A DNA stretch of 64,000 nucleotides from an uncultured Granulosicoccus sp. (GTDB taxonomy: Bacteria; Pseudomonadota; Gammaproteobacteria; Granulosicoccales; Granulosicoccaceae). The position numbers and the translations under genes are program-made. The stretch covers positions 62,001-126,000 of the forward strand of contig CANMQI010000007.1 of NCBI GenBank assembly GCA_947499955.1, in the 5' to 3' direction. The number at the start of each line of letters is the position of its first letter. Position 1 is the stretch's first letter. The notes below the pieces were generated by a model. It was not told the DNA's origin and made no database searches. It worked only from the letters and a program-made list of their open reading frames with translations. Positions 8,550 through 18,009 of the stretch are shown piece by piece.

Positions 8550-9427
8550 CTGGCATAGAGGGCATCATTCCCATTCTGCTGACCCCATTCAACGAGGATC
8601 TGTCGATCGACTACGCCAGCCTGGAGCGTGAAGTCGATGCAACACTCGGCGCTGGGGTGCATGGCATCGGTATTGCCATTGGCAGCGAGATCTTCAAACT
8701 GACTCCGCAGGAGCGTGGCGAGATATTGCGTGCGGTGGCACGACAAGTCGATGGCAAGGTGCCGCTCATCATGAATACATCAGCTCCGGGTACGGCGCCG
8801 GCGGTGCAACTGGCCATCGAGGCGGCTGAAGCCGGTGCCACACGACTGATGATCTGGCCGCCGGACTTCTTCGCCTGCGGTGCGGATTCGGTGATCGATC
8901 ATCTGCGCCGTATCGCCGATGCCGTGAACCTGCCGATTGTGCTGCAGGACGTGCCACAGGCTCCGATCTCGCCGGCGCTGGCGCTGCGCATTGCCGAGGC
9001 TGTGCCGCTGGTGGATACCATCAAGGTAGAGACGCAACCCACGGTGGCGCAAGTGGGTGCCATGGGCGCCGCGGTGGGTGAGCGATTGACCATTCTGGGT
9101 GGTGCCGGCGGTGGCACCCTTGTCGAGGAGTTTCGTCGTGGTGCGCGCGGCACCATGCCGTTTGCCAGCCAGGCGCGTGACTTCATGCAGATCTGGAATT
9201 GCCTGAATGACGGAAAGTCCGAGCAGGCGGCAGAGATTGTCGAGAACCGCATCCTGCCGGTCAGCCGTCTGGGTTTCCAGTCAGGCGACCTGTTCTATCA
9301 TGTACACAAGGCGATACTTCAGGAGGCCAAGCTGTTTGATCGCGCGACCGTGCGTCCTCCGACGGCCTTGCCGGACTCGGTAACGGCGGAGGAGATCGAA
9401 CGCCTGGTGGCGCGGGTGGCTGGGTAG
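8546..9427 (+). CDS. DapA-family (dihydrodipicolinate synthase-like) aldolase, probable 2-keto-3-deoxy-sugar-acid aldolase
   Basis: A 293-residue class I aldolase. The Schiff-base lysine is K160 in DTIKVET. The phosphate/carboxylate-binding region reads NTSAPGTAP rather than the GTTGT-type loop of true DHDPS. The catalytic tyrosine of the family (YNVP motif) is replaced by Gln134 (VLQDVP). It is the last gene of the operon and would cleave the dehydratase product to pyruvate and an aldehyde. The missing tyrosine means a retro-aldol mechanism must use another proton relay, or the protein does a related reaction. Confidence 0.87.
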   Translation: MTGIEGIIPILLTPFNEDLSIDYASLEREVDATLGAGVHGIGIAIGSEIFKLTPQERGEILRAVARQVDGKVPLIMNTSAPGTAPAVQLAIEAAEAGATRLMIWPPDFFACGADSVIDHLRRIADAVNLPIVLQDVPQAPISPALALRIAEAVPLVDTIKVETQPTVAQVGAMGAAVGERLTILGGAGGGTLVEEFRRGARGTMPFASQARDFMQIWNCLNDGKSEQAAEIVENRILPVSRLGFQSGDLFYHVHKAILQEAKLFDRATVRPPTALPDSVTAEEIERLVARVAG

Positions 9428-9432
9428 GCTGA

Positions 9433-9645
9433 CTACGCCTTCAGAGTGCCCGTGTCATCGCCGGACAGGATCAGGCGATACTCCAGTAGCTGCACGGCCA
9501 TATTCAGCCGACGCACCGCGTCGCGCTCTGCGGTGGAATCCTGGCCGACGGTTTCCAGCTGCTCCGCATTATGGCGGAGCACGGGGATGGCGTTGTGAGC
9601 GGCCGAGAGGAGCCGTGTGATGTCCTGATTCAGTTTGGTGTCCAT
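9433..9645 (-). CDS. Small hypothetical protein
   Basis: A 70-residue frame ending 5 bp from the convergent aldolase gene. It is rich in helix-forming residues (HNAIPVLRHNAEQLE, MAVQLLEYRLIL) with no signal peptide or membrane segment. No family recognised. The ribosome site is weak, so it may not be real; favourable codon use and the tight fit against the aldolase support it. Confidence 0.45.
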   Translation of the reverse strand: MDTKLNQDITRLLSAAHNAIPVLRHNAEQLETVGQDSTAERDAVRRLNMAVQLLEYRLILSGDDTGTLKA

Positions 9646-9860
9646 GACAGGGGATACGTCGCTGGTGGGTAATGGATCAGCCCGTCAGCGAATCGACATG
9701 GGCTAGCCGGGCAAGAGCCTGCCCTACGGACGAGTCCACAGCCGTCACCTTGTCTGCAGTGATGGGGAATATTCACATTGTCGGCAGTGGATAGTGCGAT
9801 TTGCAGAACCGTCTGGCGGCTTAGGATGATTCCACTGTTTATTCAAGCGCGGAAAATCCC

Positions 9861-10835
9861 ATGCCATTGACAATCACGAGTAGAAGCTGGGCCAGAGAAA
9901 CATCACGATTCTTCACACGCGGCCGCAGCAAGTTGCTGAAGGACATCGATAGCGCACTTGAAAACTACGAACGTGCTGTTGCCACTCACGGTCAGATGAG
10001 TGCTGAAGCCGAGAATACCCTGTTGCTGTTGAGCAATGCGCTCTACTTCTGGTCAAGAGGTCGTGCGCTGAAATCCAATGGCAATATCAAGAGCAAGCGT
10101 GATTCCAAGGGCTACGTCAGTCAGTTGATTGCAGAGGTGGCCACCACACTGAACGAAATTGCACGATCTCGTCATGTTCCCCAGGCTGGTGCAAGGCCTG
10201 ACGTTCAAGCCATGGTGGCAAAGTCTCAAGCGCTTGCAAAGGACATGGACGCGGAGCGTCAGTATGGCAATGACTTCGTCAAGAACTCACAGGGGCATTG
10301 GGAACGCAAGATATTCACACAGGAATTGTCAAACTCCTGCACGTGCGCCTGTGCGTGTACCTATGCATCATTGCTTGATGACAAGGCGTTGAGAGAAGAT
10401 GTATTCCGCCAGGCTGTGAATACCGTTCTTGGCTACAATCATAATTTCGAAACATCGGGAATGCGACTGGATGCCATTGCGAGGGCACTGCAACATCTGA
10501 AAATAGACGCAGCCTATATTCAGACCTCAAGCCTGACCGAGTTACAGAACGGATTGCGGCGTGCGACTGCTGGTCAGCCGGTACTCTATGCAGTCAGCTG
10601 GAACGGTGGTGGTGCACACGCGATCATCTGCACCGGCACCGCCATGGTGGACGACGGCCGAGGTGGCTTATGGCCCGGGTTCAAGGTGATGGACCCCTGG
10701 AAAACGCACATGAGTCCTCGACAATTCGACGACGGCACCTATTGGGTCTGGGATAGCAGTGCCGGTGGCTGGAGTACTGGGGTTGCCGATCAGAAGTGGG
10801 GTTATATTGTCGGGAAACGTGGTGCGTTGCGATGA
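9861..10835 (+). CDS. Papain-like (C39/C70-type) cysteine peptidase domain protein, unknown role
   Basis: A 324-residue protein. The first 150 residues are mostly helical without a signal peptide. The C-terminal half looks like a papain-like peptidase: the nucleophile region NSCTCACACTYASLL (cysteines 160, 162, 164, 166), His253 in GGGAHAIIC, and Asp278 in FKVMDPW complete a Cys-His-Asp arrangement. Such domains occur in bacteriocin-processing and effector-type peptidases. The cluster of four alternating cysteines at the nucleophile position is unusual. It stands alone between two transport operons, so context gives no substrate. Catalytic activity is inferred only. Confidence 0.7.
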   Translation: MPLTITSRSWARETSRFFTRGRSKLLKDIDSALENYERAVATHGQMSAEAENTLLLLSNALYFWSRGRALKSNGNIKSKRDSKGYVSQLIAEVATTLNEIARSRHVPQAGARPDVQAMVAKSQALAKDMDAERQYGNDFVKNSQGHWERKIFTQELSNSCTCACACTYASLLDDKALREDVFRQAVNTVLGYNHNFETSGMRLDAIARALQHLKIDAAYIQTSSLTELQNGLRRATAGQPVLYAVSWNGGGAHAIICTGTAMVDDGRGGLWPGFKVMDPWKTHMSPRQFDDGTYWVWDSSAGGWSTGVADQKWGYIVGKRGALR

Positions 10836-10869
10836 GTGCAACAGTTTGTGCAGGGGAGGTGAACACACG

Positions 10870-11955
10870 CTACCCCACAGACGACGCCACAGCCGAAACC
10901 GGTAACGCCTCCACCCGCTCACCCGATTGCGAATCAAACAGATGCACACAGTCGGTATCAATGGCGATTCTGAGAAACTGGCCTGGCTGAGCCTGTACCC
11001 GCTCACGGAAGATGCCGAAGATGTTCTGGTTTGCCACGCGCAGGGTAACTTGCGTTTCAGAGCCCATGGGTTCGACCACGACCACTTCGGCCTCGATACC
11101 ACCAGTGTCCACCAGAGAGAAGTGTTCCGGGCGAATGCCATAGACCAGCTCTCTGTCCTGCATGCCCTGGGCAGGCAAGGGCAGGGTTTCGCCATCGGCG
11201 ATGAAGGTATCGTTCTCGACGCGGCCGCGGATGAAGTTCATTGAAGGCGAACCGATGAAGGCGGCCACGAACTGGTTGGCTGGCCTGTCGTAGAGCTCCA
11301 GCGGTGTACCGATCTGCTCGACGGACCCACCTTGCAGTACGACGATTCTGTCTGCCATGGTCATGGCTTCCACCTGATCGTGGGTCACATAGACGGTTGT
11401 CGTCTTCAGGCGCTGATGTAATGCTTTTATCTCGCCGCGCATCACGACTCGCAGCTTGGCATCGAGGTTTGACAGGGGCTCATCGAACAGGAATACCTTG
11501 GGGTTGCGCACGATGGCGCGTCCCATGGCAACACGCTGGCGCTGACCGCCTGAGAGCTGGCCCGGTCGTCTGTCCAGGTATTGCGTCAGTCCCAGAATGC
11601 CGGCTGCCCAGTCCACCCGTTCCTTGATATCCGACTTGGAGGAACCGCGATGCTGCAAGGAGAAACCCATGTTCTCTCCGACCGTCATGTGCGGGTACAG
11701 GGCGTAGTTCTGGAATACCATGGCGATGTCCCGTTCCTTGGGCTCCAGGTCGTTGACAATGCGATCTTCTATGCGTATCTCCCCACCACTGACGGTCTCC
11801 AGCCCGGCGAGCATACGCAGCAGTGTGGATTTGCCACAGCCCGAGGGTCCGACCAGTACAACGAATTCACCATCGGCAATATCGATGTCGATGCCATGAA
11901 TGACGTCGACCGAGCCGAAGGATTTCTTGATATTGGAATAGTTGACGGTAGCCAT
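10870..11955 (-). CDS. Sugar ABC transporter ATPase (UgpC/MsmX type)
   Basis: A 361-residue ATPase starting at 11955, 2 bp after the permease stop. The longer frame upstream is antisense-like and has no ATPase sequence. It has Walker [11 protein letters not shown]-loop [11 protein letters not shown], signature LSGGQRQR, Walker [14 protein letters not shown]-loop THDQ and the C-terminal regulatory OB-like domain. It is about as long as the ATPase at 5990 and clearly a paralogue of it. It is the last gene of the LacI-controlled operon 17754-10870. Confidence 0.93.
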   Translation of the reverse strand: MATVNYSNIKKSFGSVDVIHGIDIDIADGEFVVLVGPSGCGKSTLLRMLAGLETVSGGEIRIEDRIVNDLEPKERDIAMVFQNYALYPHMTVGENMGFSLQHRGSSKSDIKERVDWAAGILGLTQYLDRRPGQLSGGQRQRVAMGRAIVRNPKVFLFDEPLSNLDAKLRVVMRGEIKALHQRLKTTTVYVTHDQVEAMTMADRIVVLQGGSVEQIGTPLELYDRPANQFVAAFIGSPSMNFIRGRVENDTFIADGETLPLPAQGMQDRELVYGIRPEHFSLVDTGGIEAEVVVVEPMGSETQVTLRVANQNIFGIFRERVQAQPGQFLRIAIDTDCVHLFDSQSGERVEALPVSAVASSVG

Positions 11956-11957
11956 GA

Positions 11958-12800
11958 TCAGCCTTTCAATCCGGTATGAGCCAGCCCTTCGACGAACTGT
12001 CGCTGGGCGATGACGAACACCACCAGGACCGGAATGGCGGTCATCGTGGCGGCAGCAAGTTGAATGTTCCACATGGCGCCACCGTAAGCGTCGGTGAACT
12101 GCGTCAGTGCCTGTGGCAGGGTGAACATGTCAGGGGAGGAGATGAACACGATGGGTTCCAGGTAGAGGTTCCAGGAATGCAGAAAGGTGAAGATTGCAAC
12201 GGCTGCCAATGCAGGGCGAGCCAGCGGCAAGGCGATGGTCCAGAAAATCTTGAAGCGTCCAAGTCCATCCACGCGTGCAGCCTCTTCGAGTTCCACCGGC
12301 AGGGCGATGAAGAATTGGCGCATGACGAAGGTGGCGAACACCGAAGGTGCTCCGAATATCGGCACCAGAATCAGCGGCCAGTGCGTGTTGATCATGTCCC
12401 AGGCCAGGAATATGCGGAACAAGGGCACGATGGTGACTTCCGAGGGAATCAACAGCCCGGTCAGTACCACCATGAACAGCGCATTGGCAAAGGGAAAACG
12501 AATACGCGCGAAGGCATAGCCTGCCATGGAGGAAAATATCATGGTGCCGACCGTGACGATGGCGGCAATATAGGCCGAGTTCCAGTACTGTCTGGCAAAC
12601 GGTTGCAGCTCGAACACCTTGGCATAGGTGGTGAAGTCGAAGCGCTCCGGAATGATCTGCGGCGGAAAGGCGAAGATGTCCGAGATCGGCTTCAAGGAGG
12701 AGGTCACCATCCACCAGGTCGGAAAGACGAAGGGAATCAGCAGCACCATCATCAAGCCGTAGACGGTGACCTGCATGCGCGGCGACAGATCAGTTTTCAT
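11958..12800 (-). CDS. Carbohydrate ABC transporter permease (MalG type)
   Basis: A 280-residue membrane protein with six predicted helices and the EAA loop ([22 protein letters not shown], about residue 187). It overlaps the upstream permease by 11 bp. It ends [12 protein letters not shown], the usual MalG-type C-terminus. Confidence 0.92.
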   Translation of the reverse strand: MKTDLSPRMQVTVYGLMMVLLIPFVFPTWWMVTSSLKPISDIFAFPPQIIPERFDFTTYAKVFELQPFARQYWNSAYIAAIVTVGTMIFSSMAGYAFARIRFPFANALFMVVLTGLLIPSEVTIVPLFRIFLAWDMINTHWPLILVPIFGAPSVFATFVMRQFFIALPVELEEAARVDGLGRFKIFWTIALPLARPALAAVAIFTFLHSWNLYLEPIVFISSPDMFTLPQALTQFTDAYGGAMWNIQLAAATMTAIPVLVVFVIAQRQFVEGLAHTGLKG

Positions 12801-13719
12801 GGAATACGATCCTCTTGCGCATCTGCCATTGCAGGAAGGTCAATACGGCCACGATCACGAACAGCAGAATGGACAGGGTCGCGCCGTAACCGAACTTGTG
12901 AAATTCGAAGGACTGCTGGTAGAGGTAATAGACCAGCACCGTGGTGGACATGCCCGGACCACCCTGAGTCAACACCGCAATCTGGGCGAACACCTGGAGT
13001 GACCCGACGATGGTGATGATGGAGGTCAGCATGACCGTGGGGCTGATCATGGGCAGGGTGATACGTCGGAACTGGCGGAAGGCAGGTATGCCATCCACTC
13101 GTGCGGCTTCATACAATTCTCGTGGAACCCCTTGCAGGGCCGCCAGAAACAGAATCATGTTGAGGCCGACATTCTTGAAGACCTGCACCACGATCACCGA
13201 GATCATGGCGGTGGTGGGGTGGCGTAGCCAGTTCGGCCCTTCCACGCCGAACTGACTCAGTATGCCGTTCAAGCCGCCGTCCTTCTGCAACAGGAAGCTC
13301 CAGACAATCGTCCAGGCCACCAGAGATACCACGACAGGTGAGAAGAACAAGGTGCGAAAGATGGCCATCCCCGCCAGCTTCTGATTCAACAACACCGCCA
13401 GCAACAGTGCCAGCGACATGTTGAAGATCACCAGGCCGACGGAAAAGACAGCCGTGGCACCCAACACAGGCGGTAGACCGGGATCGCTGAGCAGTTTCTC
13501 GTAATTCTCGAGCCCCTGAAAGCGGAAGGTCTGGGCCAGCACGTTCCATTCATGCAGGGAATACCAGACGACCAGACCCAGCGGTGCCAGAACGAAAACG
13601 ATGATACCGATTGTTTGCGGGGCCACGAACAGAAAGCCCGCCAGAGCGTCGCGGCGCTCCATCGTCCAGAAGGAGCGCCGGTCGCGACTTGCCTTGCCAG
13701 AAACAGCTGTGTTGCTCAC
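12790..13719 (-). CDS. Carbohydrate ABC transporter permease (MalF type)
   Basis: A 309-residue permease. After a charged N-terminus of about 30 residues come six membrane helices and the EAA loop (LYEAARVDGIPAFRQFRRITLP). It lies 14 bp after the binding-protein gene and overlaps the next permease, so it is part of one transcription unit. It forms the channel with the product at 11958. Confidence 0.92.
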   Translation of the reverse strand: MSNTAVSGKASRDRRSFWTMERRDALAGFLFVAPQTIGIIVFVLAPLGLVVWYSLHEWNVLAQTFRFQGLENYEKLLSDPGLPPVLGATAVFSVGLVIFNMSLALLLAVLLNQKLAGMAIFRTLFFSPVVVSLVAWTIVWSFLLQKDGGLNGILSQFGVEGPNWLRHPTTAMISVIVVQVFKNVGLNMILFLAALQGVPRELYEAARVDGIPAFRQFRRITLPMISPTVMLTSIITIVGSLQVFAQIAVLTQGGPGMSTTVLVYYLYQQSFEFHKFGYGATLSILLFVIVAVLTFLQWQMRKRIVFHEN

Positions 13720-13733
13720 CTTGATGGACTCTC

Positions 13734-14996
13734 TCAGAGCATCGAGCTGATGCGATCACACACCGAGCCGAGTACCGCCTCGACATCGGCATCGGGCTGC
13801 CACAGTGAATCGAGCTCTGCCCGGATCAGTTGCTGCAGTTCGGCATAGCCTTCATGCACAGGAAGAACCTGACCGTTCATGATGCCGTTGACCACCACGT
13901 TGCTTATCTGCTCGGCATTCAGCAAAGGATTGGTCTCTGCCAGCGTCTGCGCATTGAGCAGGCTCTTTCTGACCGGTGGGAAGAACTGCGCCATGAGCGC
14001 ACTGTTCTCGGGGTTGGTCATGTGGGCGAGGAACTCGACAGCCAGGTCTACGTTGTTGCCCATCTGGAAGGCACCAATGGCTGCCTGTCCGATGACCGAG
14101 TATTCGCCGGCAGGGCCTGCTGGCAAGGGGACCAGATCCCACTCGAAGGCGTCATCACCCTTGGGCAGCAAGCTGGCACGGGATATCTGCGTGATGGACA
14201 TGGCGGCGTCGCCTGCGAAGAAGTCAGCGCTTTCACCGGGTCCTGGCATGGCACCACTATCGAAGATCGCCGTGTGGATGAAGCTCATCGCATCGACCAT
14301 GCCCGGGTCGGTAAACGTGCAGCTTTTCCCATCGGCACTCCATGGGCTGGCACCCCAGCCTCGCCAGATGGCGGCCAGGTTCTGCCAGGTCTGGAAGTTG
14401 AAGTCACGCACGATGATGCCTTCGTGATCCTTGGCGGCCACCTTGGCGGCAATATCGATAGCGTTGTCCCAGCTCCACTCACCGGCGGCGATCAGTTCAG
14501 CTGGCGTCTTGGCGCCGGCTTCCGCAACCAGGTCATGGTTGACGAAGATAGCCAGCGGAGAGGTGGAGAACGGGAAGGCATACAGCTCACCGTCGGCGCG
14601 CCACAACTCGGTGGGCTGTTGCAGTACATCGTCGTATTCGTAACCTTCTGCATCGTTGAAGGCGTCATTCAATGGGGCCAACGCCCCTGAGTTGACGAAA
14701 TCCGCAGCGGTTCGTTCGAGGATCCAGGCCAGGTCGGGGGCATTGCCGCCGGCTATCTGTGTGGTCAGTGTGGTGGTGTAGCTGGCAAAGGGCAGGGATT
14801 CGAACGTGATCGTGACGCCGGGGTGAGTGGCTTCGAAGCTGTCGGCAATCTCGTTGAACATGCCCAGATGCGCTTCATTGGCGCTCCAGATGGTCATGCG
14901 CAGCTCTGTGTCGTCCTGCGCCATGGTTGTCCCGGCCACGCAGAGCAGGGTGGCACCGAGCGCTGCGGCGGGGATCTTGTGTATCGGTTTCTTCAT
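13734..14996 (-). CDS. Sugar ABC transporter substrate-binding protein (family 1)
   Basis: A 420-residue periplasmic protein with a Sec signal (KKPIHKIPAAALGATLLCV, cleavage likely after TMA). The mature part begins DDTELRMTIWSANEAH, typical of family 1 solute-binding proteins. A GGAGG site lies 7 bp upstream of the ATG. It is the specificity component of the operon with the FAD enzyme. The ligand is unknown, probably a sugar or sugar derivative. Confidence 0.9.
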   Translation of the reverse strand: MKKPIHKIPAAALGATLLCVAGTTMAQDDTELRMTIWSANEAHLGMFNEIADSFEATHPGVTITFESLPFASYTTTLTTQIAGGNAPDLAWILERTAADFVNSGALAPLNDAFNDAEGYEYDDVLQQPTELWRADGELYAFPFSTSPLAIFVNHDLVAEAGAKTPAELIAAGEWSWDNAIDIAAKVAAKDHEGIIVRDFNFQTWQNLAAIWRGWGASPWSADGKSCTFTDPGMVDAMSFIHTAIFDSGAMPGPGESADFFAGDAAMSITQISRASLLPKGDDAFEWDLVPLPAGPAGEYSVIGQAAIGAFQMGNNVDLAVEFLAHMTNPENSALMAQFFPPVRKSLLNAQTLAETNPLLNAEQISNVVVNGIMNGQVLPVHEGYAELQQLIRAELDSLWQPDADVEAVLGSVCDRISSML

Positions 14997-15097
14997 GGTG
15001 TTTCCTCCAGTGGTCTGGTGTCTTATGGGGTCTGGTATTCAGCTGATGAGTGATTGCGGTGTACCGACCCAATGCGTGCTGATACCGGTGCTTTCGA

Positions 15098-16708
15098 TCA
15101 ATAGCCCTTGATGTCCGGCCAGCGAATGTCCACGCCCTGCCAGTACAGCAGATCCTGAAACTCGCTGAGTTGGGCATCATCGCTCTGCACGGCGTGAGGT
15201 GTGGTGCCCTTGTCGAGACAGTGCGCCGCCAGCAGGCCAACCACTTCACCGATGTTCCATTCCACCGGGTGCAGGCGGTAGCACCCATTGGTGATGTGCG
15301 TGGTGCCGATGTTCTTGCCCGCCGGCAGCAGGTTCGAACGGTTCACGGGCAGCAGGGCGCCAAGCGGTAGCTCGAAGGGGCAGGAAGGCACATCGATGTA
15401 GTTGTCACCACCGGTAGAGGGATGCAGATCGATCCGGTACATGCCGGTGCCGACGCTGTCGCGATAGTTTACAGCCCCGGCATCACCACGTACCGTGTAG
15501 GACAGATCCTGCTCGACGATGGTGGTGACAGCACGAATGCGACGAGCCTCTCGTACATAGGGCGCCATGGCCAGGCCGTGCTCGGTGCCGGTGATATCGC
15601 CGCGTAAACGCAAGCCCGGATACCCCTGGCCACCGTCCTCGCGAGGCATGTCGGTCTGCATCCAGTAGAATACGGAGCGCGACAGCTCGGCGGCGCGACC
15701 GATCCGGGTCTGGTATTGCTCTTCCGTGCAATCGATGACGGTCTCTTCGAAGTAGTCGATCATCGGCCAGTTGACCAGACAGACATCGGACTCGTAGGCA
15801 CCGTCCACGAAATTGCGTCGTGCCGCGATGCGACGAAATGTCCACAGATTGCCATCGCCGGGGTTGCGACGCTGGTCGGCATCCACCAGCAGTGGGTTGT
15901 CATCCGGGTTGGGTGTCAGACTGCGCGTCGAGGTTTCCAGGGTGCGCGGGTTGGGCGATTTCAGGCCTATCAGAGGGCCGCCCCAGAAATCTGGCTGCAC
16001 CGAACGCCAGTAGTCATAGTTGGCTGGTTTGTCGATCACATGATTGCCGTCGACATGGTCCATGGCAAAGCAGATGGACACGGCTTGCTGGTTCTGCGGT
16101 TGCGCCTCGGACGGTGCACTGGGTTCGCCCGTTTCACTCTGACTCTCGAAACCGGTGACGTAATCGGTGCCTGTCAGTGGCAGCAGGTCACCGTATTCGG
16201 TGGCATCGATGACGAAGGCGGCGGCGATAGTGGCTTCTTCGCCAGTGAGCAGATGACGCACCGTGACGGCTCGTACGCGATCACCGTCCTGTTCGGCGGC
16301 AACCGGTTTCCAGGGCTTGAGCAGTTGCAGTTTGCCAGAGCCGATGTAGGGCATCAGCAAGGCTTCCATGACGGCCACCACCACACGGGGCTCGACACAC
16401 AGGCGGCTGACCCAGCCGGCACCGGGGTTGAGATCTCCCCATTGGCGAGCGGCTTCGTTGAGCGGATAATGATCACGGTAGAACTGACGTACCGCGGTGC
16501 GCAGTTCGCGATAGGTGCGACTGCCACCGAACTGTTCTATCCAGGAGTGTTCGTCAGAGGGGACGGCCTGGCTGGTCAGCTGGCCACCGATCCACTCGAA
16601 CTCCTCGGTCATGATGACGCGGCGACCGCTGCGCAAGGCAGCCAATGCGGCCGCGACACCGCCGACGCCTGCACCAATGATGGCTATGTCTGTTGCGTAT
16701 TCTTTCAC
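15098..16708 (-). CDS. FAD-dependent oxidoreductase (FAD_oxidored family)
   Basis: A 536-residue flavoprotein. GAGVGGVAAALAALRSGRRV at residues 12-31 is the FAD Rossmann motif, followed by an EEFEWIGGQL element typical of the PF12831 family; a second FAD motif (FVIDATEYGDLLPLTG) lies near residue 185. The start codon is GTG at 16708, overlapping the stop of the LacI gene as GTGA, so the enzyme is coupled to its regulator. It has no signal peptide. It probably oxidises the substrate imported by the linked transporter. The reaction is not known. Confidence 0.88.
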   Translation of the reverse strand: MKEYATDIAIIGAGVGGVAAALAALRSGRRVIMTEEFEWIGGQLTSQAVPSDEHSWIEQFGGSRTYRELRTAVRQFYRDHYPLNEAARQWGDLNPGAGWVSRLCVEPRVVVAVMEALLMPYIGSGKLQLLKPWKPVAAEQDGDRVRAVTVRHLLTGEEATIAAAFVIDATEYGDLLPLTGTDYVTGFESQSETGEPSAPSEAQPQNQQAVSICFAMDHVDGNHVIDKPANYDYWRSVQPDFWGGPLIGLKSPNPRTLETSTRSLTPNPDDNPLLVDADQRRNPGDGNLWTFRRIAARRNFVDGAYESDVCLVNWPMIDYFEETVIDCTEEQYQTRIGRAAELSRSVFYWMQTDMPREDGGQGYPGLRLRGDITGTEHGLAMAPYVREARRIRAVTTIVEQDLSYTVRGDAGAVNYRDSVGTGMYRIDLHPSTGGDNYIDVPSCPFELPLGALLPVNRSNLLPAGKNIGTTHITNGCYRLHPVEWNIGEVVGLLAAHCLDKGTTPHAVQSDDAQLSEFQDLLYWQGVDIRWPDIKGY

Positions 16709-17754
16709 TTTTTAGTCGTCTCTCTCGGAAGTGGTGAGCCAAGGGTCTCGCCCTCGACAATGTCGCAGGGAAGCAGTGTCTGCGCGGTGCCGTCCTGACC
16801 TTCAAGACGGGCTATCAGGGCAAGCGTTGCCTGCTGCGCCATCTGCTCGCGGGGAATGGTGTAGGTGGTGAAGTCGGTGCCGGTGTCACCGGGCCGGATG
16901 TGACTGCCGAGCACGATGATGGACAGATCGCCCGGTACGCTCAGGCCGGCATCCAGCGCTGCGCGCCGGAACGGGATGGCATCGGCCAGCTCGGTAAAGT
17001 AGACGACGGTGGCGCCAGAGGATTGCAACGCTGGCAACAGTTTTTCAGGTGCTACGCCTTCCTCATCGATATGCAGGACGAGCTCTGCACTCTCGGTGGC
17101 TAGCCCGTCGCGAAAGCCAGACCAGCGATCGGCGATGGATTCCGCGCCACTGGCCACGCCGACAAAGGCGAAACGCTGATGCCCAAGTGACTGCGCCAGA
17201 GCCACCAGACTCTGGGTGGCGGCGGCGTAGTCTGCACCGACATAGGGTACGGCGGCACCGGGAGTGGGGTCATCACGGCGACCGACGGCGACAAACGGGA
17301 ATTCTTCTTTCAGCAGACGGGCCAGTTCGGCTGAGTCGAACTGACGCCCGAGCAGCAGACAACCGTCGGCCAGTTTCAATCGATTGGCGCCGTCGAACAA
17401 TTGCTTCCTGCCGTCTTCGGTGCGAGCCGCGGAGGTCATGAGCAGCAAGTCATAGCCCTTGGACTGGGCTGCGACTTCGATACCGAACAGAAACGGGGCG
17501 AAGAAGTCTGCCAGTGCCCGGGGGAAGGCGGCCTCGTAGGTGAATACACCGAGTATCTTGTTGCGACCCTTGGCCATGCGACGAGCGACCGGGTTGGCGA
17601 CATAGCCGGTCTCCTCGATGACCTTGGCAATGCGCTCACGCGTCTCCGTCGGGATGCGCATGTGATCGCCGGCGGAGCCATTGAGCACGAACGACACCGT
17701 GGCCTGACTGACGCCGGCGAGTCGTGCAATTTCCTTTTGTGTGATTCGAGCCAT
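16705..17754 (-). CDS. LacI-family transcriptional regulator
   Basis: A 349-residue repressor. The N-terminal HTH reads ITQKEIARLAGVSQATVSF with hinge VANPVARRMAKGRNKI. The periplasmic-binding-like effector domain follows (LGVFTYEAAFP onward). It is the first gene of the transporter operon and has a perfect palindromic operator 16 bp in front of its start, so it likely represses its own operon and is released by the transported sugar or a metabolite. Confidence 0.92.
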   Translation of the reverse strand: MARITQKEIARLAGVSQATVSFVLNGSAGDHMRIPTETRERIAKVIEETGYVANPVARRMAKGRNKILGVFTYEAAFPRALADFFAPFLFGIEVAAQSKGYDLLLMTSAARTEDGRKQLFDGANRLKLADGCLLLGRQFDSAELARLLKEEFPFVAVGRRDDPTPGAAVPYVGADYAAATQSLVALAQSLGHQRFAFVGVASGAESIADRWSGFRDGLATESAELVLHIDEEGVAPEKLLPALQSSGATVVYFTELADAIPFRRAALDAGLSVPGDLSIIVLGSHIRPGDTGTDFTTYTIPREQMAQQATLALIARLEGQDGTAQTLLPCDIVEGETLGSPLPRETTKK

Positions 17755-17770
17755 GTCGGTAATATCAGCT

Positions 17771-17786
17771 GCTAATACGTATTAGC
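17771..17786. promoter_or_regulatory. LacI-family operator (perfect 16-bp palindrome)
   Basis: GCTAATACGTATTAGC is perfectly self-complementary with a central CG, as expected for a LacI-family dimer. It lies 16 bp upstream of the LacI-family start at 17754, suggesting autoregulation of the whole operon. Confidence 0.8.
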
Positions 17787-18009
17787 TACGGGGAAAAACG
17801 ATATGTGATATCGAGAAGGTTGTCAAGTCGACATCGATTGGGGAGTTGCCTTGATGTGAAGATGGACACATCTGTGACGCAGGGCAGGCGTGGACTTGAG
17901 CAGAGAATGTGCTCTGGCGTCTGGCTGGTACGTGACGGTAGTCGGCTTGCGAACGGGTCAATCGTCGAACATCGGTGACCTGTCTGGCCGCACTTTCATC
18001 TGGCGTTAT

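Noticed and set aside
11976-13016. A 346-codon plus-strand frame opposite two permeases
   Set aside because: Antisense shadow, with His/Arg/Gly-rich composition and no motif.
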